Source: a bacterium (lineage in GTDB: Bacteria; Patescibacteriota; Saccharimonadia; Saccharimonadales; UBA4665). From it: a DNA stretch of 11,573 nt. Positions 1 through 5,469 of this stretch are shown piece after piece. The position numbers were made by a program, and so were the translations under genes. The notes beneath the pieces were generated by a model. It made no database searches. It was not told the DNA's origin and was given only the letters and a program-made list of their open reading frames with translations. The stretch lies in the NCBI GenBank assembly GCA_029549845.1, contig JAKPIL010000177.1, forward strand, positions 1-11,573, given 5' to 3'. How positions within the stretch are numbered: the stretch's first letter is position 1; each line of letters starts with the position of its first letter.

Positions 1-290
1 GTATTCGTTTGAAGGCCTACGACCACAAAACCATTGACCAAGCCGCAAAGCAGATCGTAGACACCGCGTTGCGTACCGGTGCAACCCTGGCCGGCCCCAT
101 TCCACTGCCAACCCGCAAGAGTACCTTCACGGTTGTAAAAAGCCCGCACGTGTACAAAAAAGGACGCGAACAGTTTGAAATGCGCGTTCACAAACGCCTT
201 ATAGACGTATTTGAGCCTACCCCCAAGACTATCGATAGCCTCATGAACCTCTCCCTCCCCGCCGGCTGCGACGTCGAAATCAAGATGTAA
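1..290 (+). CDS. rpsJ: 30S ribosomal protein S10 (5' end missing)
   Basis: S10 binds 16S rRNA in the 30S head and, in many bacteria, doubles as the antitermination factor NusE. The reading frame is open from base 3 and gives 95 residues, starting IRLKAYDHKTIDQA, which matches the family just after its first few residues. The true start therefore lies upstream of the window, and the TTG at 9 is simply the Leu codon of the conserved IRLKA motif. Family motifs RTGATLAGPIPLPTRK and SPHVYKKGREQFEMR are present and the protein ends DVEIKM. The last 45 bases before the final base of the TAA stop are repeated exactly at 821-865. In the usual operon L3 would follow; here two foreign-looking genes intervene. 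Confidence 0.97.
   Translation, partial: IRLKAYDHKTIDQAAKQIVDTALRTGATLAGPIPLPTRKSTFTVVKSPHVYKKGREQFEMRVHKRLIDVFEPTPKTIDSLMNLSLPAGCDVEIKM
245..289 (+). repeat. 45-bp direct repeat, copy 1 (3' end of rpsJ)
   Basis: Bases 245-289 (beginning GAACCTCTCC and ending AAGATGTA) recur without mismatch at 821-865. In this copy they encode the last 14 residues of S10 and most of the TAA stop. The two copies lie 576 bp apart and flank the GNAT gene. Confidence 0.97.
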
Positions 291-308
291 CTAGGTAGAC
301 GTACCACC

Positions 309-755
309 GTGCCTAACCTAAATGCATCTGAAAATGTTAGCGTTCGAACGCTAGACCTTCTTGGCAGTGACGCAGAATATCTGGATCCAGCTTGGGATAT
401 GGTAAAGCAGGTCAAGGGCATACATCGCGTAGATTATGAAGAGTGCCTTCCTGGCAATATTACGCTAGGCGCAATAGACGAAGCTACACTAAGTGGGGTA
501 GCTTTACTCAGCGTTATGCGCAATGTATTTGTGATCGCACTGGCGGTTCACCCGGATAAGCAAAGAAATGGTATCGGATCCTTGCTTTTACGAAACGTTG
601 AAGCTTATGCTACAGGACAAAACATATTTGAAGTAGCACTTGAGCCCGCTGCCTCAGATTCTGTTCTCAAATTCTATGAGCGTAATGGGTATGCATGGAC
701 GAGAGAAACACGACCTTGGGCGGATCCATACGAAATGATAAAAGTCTTGCAGTAA
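309..755 (+). CDS. GNAT-family N-acetyltransferase
   Basis: A 148-aa protein with the GCN5-related acetyltransferase fold, expected to move an acetyl group from acetyl-CoA to an amine. The acetyl-CoA-binding motif A is clear at residues 80-94 (VHPDKQRNGIGSLLL, with the Q-R-N-G-I-G pyrophosphate loop), and a motif B-like FYERNGY lies at 122-128. The substrate cannot be read from sequence: RimI-type ribosomal-protein acetylation, small-molecule or antibiotic acetylation, and toxin-like activity all remain open. The start is GTG at 309, with only a weak AGG upstream (293-295); no in-frame ATG lies nearby. It sits 18 bp after rpsJ, with no promoter that I can see, so read-through from S10 is likely. 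Codon use (AGA, GTA, CTA) differs from the ribosomal genes. It lies between two copies of the rpsJ 3' end, consistent with insertion. Confidence 0.88.
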   Translation: MPNLNASENVSVRTLDLLGSDAEYLDPAWDMVKQVKGIHRVDYEECLPGNITLGAIDEATLSGVALLSVMRNVFVIALAVHPDKQRNGIGSLLLRNVEAYATGQNIFEVALEPAASDSVLKFYERNGYAWTRETRPWADPYEMIKVLQ

Positions 756-762
756 GTAAGGC

Positions 763-796
763 GCCTGGTCGGAGCCGCTACTCGGCCGACGAAGGC
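763..796 (+). other. Stem-loop downstream of the GNAT gene
   Basis: Bases 768-772 (GTCGG) and 775-777 (CCG) pair with 783-785 (CGG) and 786-790 (CCGAC), with a two-base bulge and a five-base loop CTACT. GCCT at 763-766 can extend the pairing with AGGC at 793-796. There is no T-run after it, so it is not a typical intrinsic terminator. It could be an RNA processing or protective hairpin, or part of the recombination junction. Confidence 0.45.
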
Positions 797-820
797 ATAA
801 CCTCACCGAACCAGCCCAAC

Positions 821-865
821 GAACCTCTCCCTCCCCGCCGGCTGCGACGTCGAAATCAAGATGTA
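821..865 (+). repeat. rpsJ: 45-bp direct repeat, copy 2 (detached rpsJ 3' end)
   Basis: An exact copy of 245-289, the S10 C-terminal coding end. It keeps the S10 frame up to a stop, here TAG (864-866) instead of TAA, but has no S10 coding sequence in front of it. It is therefore a remnant, not a gene. Together with copy 1 it bounds a 576-bp unit holding the GNAT gene, like the left and right ends left by integration into the 3' end of a conserved gene. Confidence 0.93.
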
Positions 866-908
866 GACAACCTCCTACAGCGTAAGAGATAGTTATAATA
901 GTTGAAAT

Positions 909-937
909 TTGCGCAAAGTGTTTATGTATGCTATAAT
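909..937 (+). promoter_or_regulatory. Promoter for the 133-aa orphan gene
   Basis: A perfect TATAAT at 932-937 carries an extended TG element (929-930), with a partial -35 TTGCGC at 909-914 and a 17-bp spacer. The expected transcription start is near 944, about 25 bases before the gene's ATG. A second TATAAT at 894-899 has no recognisable -35 box. Confidence 0.7.
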
Positions 938-940
938 GTT

Positions 941-958
941 CCTAAATTTATAATTAGG
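941..958 (+). promoter_or_regulatory. Imperfect palindrome over transcription start and RBS
   Basis: CCTAAATTTATAATTAGG is an 18-bp imperfect palindrome with five matching outer pairs. It lies just after the -10 box, covers the expected transcription start, and its right arm runs into the AGGAG ribosome site (956-960). It could be a repressor operator, or an RNA arm that hides the ribosome site. The AT-rich composition means chance cannot be excluded. Confidence 0.35.
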
Positions 959-968
959 AGATGTAGCT

Positions 969-1370
969 ATGGTACAGTTCGAAGAAGATCCATTCAACAA
1001 AAGACCAACTAAAGGTTACCCTGATAGCGATGTTGTGTTAGTCGTAGCGGAATTAGCGACGGGCTTATTCTCTACAAGAGATAGGCAAGTAGAGATCGAC
1101 GGCGGACATCCCCTTGCTGACGTAGCGACTCGATTGTTGTTAGACGCTGGAAAAGGGGCCGGTGATTTTGAGGTTGCTGGAACTCTAGCTCGTGAAGGCA
1201 AACTGCCTCTTGAAGTTATAAAGCCTGCAGATCCATATGACGTGGCGAGCGCTCTCGATACTTACAGGGAAAGACTTGCAGACGATGGGCACCCTTCTGC
1301 AGACGCCGTTTTCGCGCAGGGTATAGTACGAGCCCTTGTTACCCGGCTGCCGCGTAGCCCGGAAGATTAG
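969..1370 (+). CDS. Hypothetical protein, 133 aa, inserted between S10 and L3
   Basis: I do not recognise this protein. It is 133 aa, overall acidic, with no signal peptide, membrane segment or catalytic motif visible. The middle (about residues 20-120) looks mostly helical (for example VVLVVAELATGLF and ADVATRLLLDAGKG). The start ATG at 969 is well supported by AGGAG at 956-960, eight bases upstream, and by an extended -10 promoter ending at 937. Arginine and leucine codons such as AGA, AGG and TTG, and frequent GTA, set it apart from the CGC/CGT-rich ribosomal genes. The first residues, MVQFEE, resemble those of the other orphan at 4177 (MVHFNE), but the remainder does not align convincingly. 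Its own promoter suggests a separate expression programme from the operon it sits in. Confidence 0.75.
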   Translation: MVQFEEDPFNKRPTKGYPDSDVVLVVAELATGLFSTRDRQVEIDGGHPLADVATRLLLDAGKGAGDFEVAGTLAREGKLPLEVIKPADPYDVASALDTYRERLADDGHPSADAVFAQGIVRALVTRLPRSPED

Positions 1371-1407
1371 AGCAGGTTGTGCACGGCGTAGTGGTTTTTG
1401 CAACGGG

Positions 1408-1435
1408 TTGACAGGGGTTTGGGTTTTGTGCTAAT
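1408..1435 (+). promoter_or_regulatory. Promoter for the L3-onward ribosomal operon
   Basis: A perfect -35 TTGACA at 1408-1413 is followed, 16 bases on, by an extended -10 element: TG at 1427-1428 and GCTAAT at 1430-1435. The transcription start would be near 1442, leaving a leader of about 190 nt before the L3 ATG. This would let L3 and the downstream genes be transcribed independently of S10 and the inserted genes. Confidence 0.65.
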
Positions 1436-1441
1436 CTGTTG

Positions 1442-1633
1442 GGTACATACAAACATGTTCGCATGGTGATGTGAGGTAGGTCTGCCGGGTACGTAACTAC
1501 AGGGTAGAAACCACCAACCGCCATTTTCTTAATGTCACTGTACAAGACATTAAAGCGAACGGGTGAGTATACATATAAAACAACTCTTAATACAAAGGAG
1601 AGTGTGGGTACTAGTGACCCTACACATAAAGCT
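1442..1633 (+). promoter_or_regulatory. Putative L3 operon leader with inverted repeat
   Basis: This stretch lies between the predicted transcription start and the L3 ATG. It contains a perfect 8-bp inverted repeat, TTAATGTC (1529-1536) and GACATTAA (1546-1553), with a nine-base loop. A strong ribosome site, AAAGGAGAG (1594-1602), lies about 33 bases before the L3 ATG, too far to serve it directly. A tiny frame starting GTG at 1614 (V-T-L-H-I-K-L) ends TGA at 1635-1637, overlapping the L3 ATG in an ATGA arrangement. S10/L3 operon leaders in other bacteria carry autoregulatory sites (L4 in E. coli). A regulatory role here is inference. Confidence 0.45.
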
Positions 1634-2254
1634 ATGAAAGCACTTATAACCAGAAAGGTTGGCATGACGAGTACCATCGCAGAAGACGGTACGACTCAGG
1701 CTGTAACCTTGCTTTCCGCTAGTCCCTGTGTGATTACACAGGTGAAAACCGATGACACAGACGGCTACACAGCCGTACAGATCGGTTGCGAGGAAGTCAA
1801 AGCAGAAAAACTAGCAAAACCACAAGCTGGCCACCTTAAGGCGGCAAAGCAAATGGTACGTATTATCCGCGAATTCCGTGTTACGGAAATCACCGAAGAC
1901 CTCAAAGTTGGAGAAACATTCAACGCCGAGGTCTTTTCAGTTGGCGATACGGTACACGTGACCGGCACCAGCAAAGGTAAGGGTTGGGCTGGCACCATTC
2001 GCCGCCACAACTTCCACCGCGGTCGCAAGACACACGGTGGCCGTAGCTACCGCCGCGTTGGGTCCATTGGTTCTATGTATCCTCAGCATATTTTGCCTGG
2101 CAAGAAAATGGCTGGACACCTTGGCCACGACCAAGTTACCGTGCGTAACCTTAAGGTTGCACTCGTTGACGCAGAAAAAGGCTTTATAGGTGTTGTGGGT
2201 GCCGTACCTGGTCCACGCAAAGGCATTGTTGTGCTAAGAGGGGAGGACAAATAA
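1634..2254 (+). CDS. rplC: 50S ribosomal protein L3
   Basis: L3 is a primary 23S rRNA-binding protein whose central loop reaches towards the peptidyl transferase centre. The 206-aa length is normal. The family start MKALITRKVGMT sets ATG 1634 as the start, although no good SD lies within 12 bases; GTG at 1604 would add ten residues and ATG at 1532 would add 34. Conserved blocks are VTGTSKGKGWAGTIRRHNF (109-127), GSIG (143-146) and PGKKMAGH (155-162). The loop after GSIG reads SMYPQHILP instead of the QNQTPG-type sequence that carries the PrmB-methylated Gln of E. coli, so that modification site seems absent. L4 follows after 2 bp, with its SD inside the L3 end (GGGGAGGA). Confidence 0.97.
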   Translation: MKALITRKVGMTSTIAEDGTTQAVTLLSASPCVITQVKTDDTDGYTAVQIGCEEVKAEKLAKPQAGHLKAAKQMVRIIREFRVTEITEDLKVGETFNAEVFSVGDTVHVTGTSKGKGWAGTIRRHNFHRGRKTHGGRSYRRVGSIGSMYPQHILPGKKMAGHLGHDQVTVRNLKVALVDAEKGFIGVVGAVPGPRKGIVVLRGEDK

Positions 2255-2256
2255 CT

Positions 2257-2916
2257 ATGGCTACTCCTACATTTACCGGCGCAGGGGCTAAGGCCACGAC
2301 TGCCGCAAAACTTTCTAAGGAAGTATTTAGCGTTGAAGTGAACAACCATCAGCTGCTGAAGCAAGCTTATGAAGCATACCTGGCCAACGGCCGCGACAAC
2401 CTCGCTGTCGTAAAGACACGCGGTTTGGTAAGCGGCGGTGGTCGCAAACCATGGAAGCAGAAGGGTACTGGCCGAGCTCGTTTTGGAAGCACACGCAACC
2501 CAATCTGGCGCGGTGGTGGTATTGTATTCGGCCCAACCGGCGAAGAAAATTATACAAAGAAGATTTCGACGACCAGCAAGCGTGTTGCACTGCGACAAGC
2601 ACTGAGCCTGGCAAACACGAGCGGTAAGCTCATTGTTCTTGAAAAGCTTACAAGCAAAGATGGCAAAACTGGTGAAATGGCGAAGCTTCTGAGCAAAGTT
2701 GGTGTTACCCGCGATGCACTTGTGGTCGTAGACGCCAAGAACGCCGAGCTGGTCAATGCGACTGCAAACTTGCAAAACGTCATCCTTGTGACGGCTATGT
2801 ACCTAAACGTCTTTGACATCATGAATGCCGACCAGATAGTCATCACTGCCGATGCGCTGAAAATCGTCGAAGAGTGGCTGAAGCCAGTTGCGAAGACTAC
2901 AAAGGAGGCAAAATAA
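2257..2916 (+). CDS. rplD: 50S ribosomal protein L4
   Basis: L4 is an early-assembly 23S rRNA binder whose extended loop lines the exit tunnel; in E. coli it also represses the S10 operon. The 219-aa length is slightly above the common size of about 205. The tunnel-loop motif is intact: SGGGRKPWKQKGTGRARFGS (59-78), followed by IWRGGGIVFGP (83-93). The start ATG has GGGGAGGA just upstream, overlapping the end of L3. The TAA stop shares its last A with the L23 start (TAATG), so coupled translation is likely. The residues before about 25 (rich in T, A, G) are less conserved. Confidence 0.97.
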   Translation: MATPTFTGAGAKATTAAKLSKEVFSVEVNNHQLLKQAYEAYLANGRDNLAVVKTRGLVSGGGRKPWKQKGTGRARFGSTRNPIWRGGGIVFGPTGEENYTKKISTTSKRVALRQALSLANTSGKLIVLEKLTSKDGKTGEMAKLLSKVGVTRDALVVVDAKNAELVNATANLQNVILVTAMYLNVFDIMNADQIVITADALKIVEEWLKPVAKTTKEAK

Positions 2917-3341
2917 TGCATTTTGTAAAACCTCGTTTAAGCGAAAAGGCATTTGCGCTGAGTCAGTCGACCAACACATTTGCCTTAGACGTGCCAAGCG
3001 AACTCAATAAGTATGAAGTCGCAGACGCAGTCAAGAAGCAGTTTGATGTTGAAGTCACTGCCGTTCGCCTCATCAACCGCAAAGGCAAAGTCAAGCGCGT
3101 CATGAACACGACCGGCAAGCGCAGCAGCAACCGCAAGGGCACGCAGCCAGATATGAAAAAGGCCTACGTTACGCTTGCTAAAGGAAGCCACTTGCCATTC
3201 TTTGCTGCTGCCGAAGAAGAAATCGCTAAAGAAGCTGAAGCCAAGGCCAAAGCAGCCAAGAAATCTGCAAAGACCGAGCCAAAGACCGAAGCGAAGCCAA
3301 AGGGCCTAAAGAAGCTCGTTAGCAAGAAGGAGACCAAGTAA
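2916..3341 (+). CDS. rplW: 50S ribosomal protein L23 with basic C-terminal tail
   Basis: L23 sits at the polypeptide tunnel exit and is the docking site for trigger factor and SRP. The 141-aa product is much longer than the usual 95-100. Residues 1-96 are the normal domain (MHFVKPRLSEKAFALSQSTN at the start; EVADAVKKQFDVEV; INRKGKVKRVMNTTGKRSS). Residues 97-141 form a Lys/Ala/Glu-rich, low-complexity tail. The start is the ATG overlapping the L4 stop (TAATG), with AAAGGAGG upstream; an in-frame ATG at 2874 lies inside L4 and is not used. The stop again overlaps the next start (L2). Confidence 0.96.
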   Translation: MHFVKPRLSEKAFALSQSTNTFALDVPSELNKYEVADAVKKQFDVEVTAVRLINRKGKVKRVMNTTGKRSSNRKGTQPDMKKAYVTLAKGSHLPFFAAAEEEIAKEAEAKAKAAKKSAKTEPKTEAKPKGLKKLVSKKETK

Positions 3342-4171
3342 TGGCGATTAAGACATACAATCCGACCACGCCAGGACGCCGTGGCATGTCGAGCCAAGAT
3401 TTCGACGCCATTACAACCCGTAAGCCTCTTCGCTCACTGGTTGTTACAAAGCGCCGGGGCAATGGCCGCAACAACCAAGGTCGCATAACCACTCGCCATC
3501 AGGGCGGTGGGGCGCGCAAACACTACCGTCTTGTGAACTTTGACTTCAAGGGTGAAGGCACGGTTGAGCACATAGAATACGACCCGAACCGGAGCGCCCG
3601 GATTGCCCGCGTGCGTGACGATAAAGGTGCGTACCACTACGTCCTCGCCGCAAGTGGCATGAAGCAAGGCCAGAAACTGAGCGCGCATGAAGATGCCGCT
3701 ATAGAAATGGGCAACCGCCTCCCACTTGCAAATATCCCAGTCGGCACCACCATACATGCACTCGAGCTCAAGCCTGGTCGCGGCGCTCAAGCCGTGCGTA
3801 GCGCAGGAAACAGTGCCATGCTCATGGCCAAAGAAGGCGACTACGCCCAGGTGCGTATGCCCAGCGGTGAAGTCCGCAAATTCCTCCTTGTCTGTACTGC
3901 GAGTGTCGGCGTTGTCGGCAATGAACAGCACCAGAACGTTAAAATCGGCAAAGCCGGTCGCAACCGCCACCTTGGCAAACGCCCAAGCGTGCGTGGTGTT
4001 GTGATGAACGCAGTCGATCACCCACACGGTGGTGGTGATGGTGGACGTCACCGTATGGCGAAGGCACCTCGTACACCTTGGGGTCAGAAGACTCTTGGTT
4101 ACAAGACGCGTCGCCGTAAAGATACGAGCAATATGATAGTAAGAAGCCGCCACGCGGCCAAGAGGAAATAA
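3341..4171 (+). CDS. rplB: 50S ribosomal protein L2
   Basis: L2 is one of the most conserved 50S proteins, needed for subunit association and peptidyl transferase function. The 276-aa length is normal. The N-terminal RNA-binding stretch NGRNNQGRITTRHQGGGARK (41-60) and the C-terminal block HPHGGGDG (227-234), holding the histidine important for activity, are present. Most bacteria have HPHGGGEG; here Glu is Asp. It ends KTRRRKDTSNMIVRSRHAAK followed by RK. The start overlaps the L23 stop (TAATG). Normally S19 follows at once, but a 164-aa orphan gene begins 5 bp after the stop. Confidence 0.98.
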   Translation: MAIKTYNPTTPGRRGMSSQDFDAITTRKPLRSLVVTKRRGNGRNNQGRITTRHQGGGARKHYRLVNFDFKGEGTVEHIEYDPNRSARIARVRDDKGAYHYVLAASGMKQGQKLSAHEDAAIEMGNRLPLANIPVGTTIHALELKPGRGAQAVRSAGNSAMLMAKEGDYAQVRMPSGEVRKFLLVCTASVGVVGNEQHQNVKIGKAGRNRHLGKRPSVRGVVMNAVDHPHGGGDGGRHRMAKAPRTPWGQKTLGYKTRRRKDTSNMIVRSRHAAKRK

Positions 4172-4176
4172 GCGTC

Positions 4177-4671
4177 ATGGTACACTTCAACGAAGGAAAC
4201 CCAACTACTCCTGGTACTGCAACCCTCGAAAAGGATGAAGTATCAGCTTTTCTGCGAGGCGATGTTAGTACGGTTCGAGGGGCCGGAGAGCAATTCGGTC
4301 GAACTTGCTTTGCTTATCTGGTCCGAAATCCCGGAGAGACAAGCTCTTCTGATGTAGTAGCGGGGGCCACCGCACTAGCAGACAGTGTTGAACCAGTAAC
4401 TCTAACAACATTTAGAATGTCTTTACCGTTCCTTGAAGGTGTACAATCCGGTGTTTCGAGTGAACGTGCCACAATAGAAGAGGCCGCTGAATGGCGTAGG
4501 AAAAATCCTGGATTGTACGAGTTATATTCTGGGTTAGCGGTGCTGGCAGAGTTTGGGAAAAATCCATTCGTGCAAACTGAGATGAAGCGTCGGGAAGAGG
4601 AGACATGGACCAACTTAACTACAGCAGTCAGCGCACTTGCAAGTTCAAGAGGAATAGGAGATAAGGAATGA
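4177..4671 (+). CDS. Hypothetical protein, 164 aa, inserted between L2 and S19
   Basis: I do not recognise this protein. It has 164 residues, is Glu-rich and probably largely helical, especially after residue 100 (ATIEEAAEWRRKNPGLYELY). There are no membrane segments, signal peptide or clear catalytic motif. The ATG at 4177 follows AGAGGAA (4161-4167) at the end of rplB by nine bases. The stop TGA overlaps the S19 ATG as ATGA, and the S19 ribosome site AGGAG (4656-4660) lies inside its 3' end. It is therefore well built into the operon and probably co-translated. Codon choice (AGA, CGA, GTA, TTA) differs from L2 and S19. The first residues, MVHFNE, resemble MVQFEE of the 133-aa orphan. A 9-bp repeat, CAAGAGGAA, flanks it (4159-4167 and 4646-4654). 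Confidence 0.8.
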   Translation: MVHFNEGNPTTPGTATLEKDEVSAFLRGDVSTVRGAGEQFGRTCFAYLVRNPGETSSSDVVAGATALADSVEPVTLTTFRMSLPFLEGVQSGVSSERATIEEAAEWRRKNPGLYELYSGLAVLAEFGKNPFVQTEMKRREEETWTNLTTAVSALASSRGIGDKE

Positions 4672-4940
4672 GTCGTTCATTGAAGAAAGGGCCGTTTATT
4701 GATCCGAAGCTCGCGAAAAAAGTCGCTGCGCTTGGCCAAGAGGATCGCACTATCATCAAAACATGGGCTCGTAGCAGTACGATTGCACCAGAGTTTGTAG
4801 GTAAAACCTTTGCCGTCCATAACGGCAAGGTACACGTACCAGTTTTCGTCACCGAGAACATGGTTGGCCACAAGCTTGGCGAATTTAGCCCTACCCGTAA
4901 ATTCCGCAGCCACGGCGGTAAGTTAGCGAAGGGGAAATAA
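4668..4940 (+). CDS. rpsS: 30S ribosomal protein S19
   Basis: S19 lies in the 30S head, contacts S13 and the A-site region, and forms part of an intersubunit bridge. It has 90 aa, a normal length. Family motifs: MSRSLKKGPFID at the start, IIKTWARSSTI (29-39), FVTENMVGHKLGEFSPTRKF (60-79) and SHGGK. The start ATG overlaps the upstream orphan's TGA and has AGGAG seven bases before it. L22 starts 3 bp after the stop. Confidence 0.98.
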   Translation: MSRSLKKGPFIDPKLAKKVAALGQEDRTIIKTWARSSTIAPEFVGKTFAVHNGKVHVPVFVTENMVGHKLGEFSPTRKFRSHGGKLAKGK

Positions 4941-4943
4941 GCC

Positions 4944-5333
4944 ATGGCAGTTAAAGCAGAATCCAAAGGCGTTCGCCTCAGCCCACGTAAAGTTTCGGCT
5001 GTTGCTTCGCTGGTCCGTGGCCGCACGGTCGCAGATGCTATCGTTATCCTAGAGCACACGCCACGTCGCGCTGCACTTTCCGTGCTCAAAACCATTAAAA
5101 GCGCTCAGGCAAACGCAAGCCACAACCACAACTACAAGGCCGATACGCTTGTCATTACCGAAATTACCGTCAACCACGGGCCTCGCATGAAGCGTTTCCG
5201 TCCTGCAGCCATGGGCCGAGCCTTGCCCTACATGAAGCGTTCATCACATATTCGCGTACTCGTCGATGGCGAGCAACGTCCTGCGAAACAACCTGCAGCT
5301 GCCAAGGCCGCGGATAAGAAGGAGGCAAAGTAA
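4944..5333 (+). CDS. rplV: 50S ribosomal protein L22
   Basis: L22 binds several 23S domains; its long hairpin reaches the tunnel constriction together with L4. The 129-aa product carries the family start with VRLSPRKV (10-17), the core ending TVNHGPRMKRFRPAAMGRA (76-94) and the hook residues MKRSSHIRV. A short Lys/Ala-rich tail (from about residue 112) is extra. The start has AAGGGGA upstream. After the stop the operon does not pass straight to S3: a 135-bp repeat-like spacer that is itself open intervenes. Confidence 0.97.
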   Translation: MAVKAESKGVRLSPRKVSAVASLVRGRTVADAIVILEHTPRRAALSVLKTIKSAQANASHNHNYKADTLVITEITVNHGPRMKRFRPAAMGRALPYMKRSSHIRVLVDGEQRPAKQPAAAKAADKKEAK

Positions 5334-5334
5334 G

Positions 5335-5469
5335 ATGAGACATTTCTCAGTTTACAGTTCTCCGTTTACCATGAGTTTACAGTTTTCCGTTTTCCGTGAA
5401 CTGAAAACCGAAAACGCATCGAGAACCGTGAACGGAAAATTGCAAAATATGGCCGGAGGTACATTCTAA
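5335..5469 (+). CDS. Bridging mini-ORF 1 (44 aa) in the L22-S3 spacer
   Basis: An ATG one base after the L22 stop, with AAGGAGG at 5319-5325, opens a 44-codon frame (MRHFSVYSSPFTMSLQFSVF at the start) that closes with TAA overlapping the S3 ATG (TAATG). The S3 ribosome site GGAGG (5455-5459) lies inside it. The sequence is repeat-derived (see the repeat entry), so it could be an undescribed small protein or merely an open spacer that carries ribosomes from L22 to S3. No known family is recognised. Confidence 0.4.
   Translation: MRHFSVYSSPFTMSLQFSVFRELKTENASRTVNGKLQNMAGGTF
5342..5440 (+). repeat. L22-S3 spacer: 25-bp-period repeat and alternative hairpins
   Basis: A 19-bp word, AGTTTACAGTTCTCCGTTT (5349-5367), recurs with one mismatch at 5374-5392, a 25-bp period. 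GTTTTCCGTTTT (5382-5393) is complementary at 11 of 12 positions to AAAACCGAAAAC (5404-5415). Its core TTTTCCGTT (5383-5391) is also perfectly complementary to AACGGAAAA (5431-5439). The two pairings exclude each other, as in attenuator-type RNAs. Confidence 0.75.

Noticed and set aside
763..800. Intrinsic terminator after the GNAT gene
   Set aside because: The hairpin is reasonable but no T-run follows; ATAACCTCACC comes after it.
695..892. A 65-codon + strand frame running from inside the GNAT gene through the second rpsJ-tail copy
   Set aside because: It overlaps the end of the GNAT gene in another frame, reads the S10 tail out of frame and has no ribosome site; it is a by-product of the duplication.
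756..968. An integron-type attC site after the GNAT gene (GCCCAAC at 814-820 resembles an RYYYAAC core)
   Set aside because: No matching GTTRRRY partner is placed to make an attC fold, and the repeat boundaries coincide with the rpsJ end instead.
1532..1633. Upstream ATG for L3 giving a 34-residue N-terminal extension
   Set aside because: There is no SD before 1532, the ATG lies in the inverted repeat, and the L3 family starts at MKALITRKVGM. The stretch is better read as leader.
3434..4153. A long open frame on the minus strand opposite L2 (239 codons)
   Set aside because: It is a shadow of the codon bias of rplB, with no ribosome site or recognisable protein. The same applies to the other minus-strand frames, including 2083-2775 and 6409-7170.
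5266..5334. Earlier start for mini-ORF 1 inside L22
   Set aside because: It would overlap L22 by many codons; the ATG at 5335 with AAGGAGG upstream fits the operon layout.
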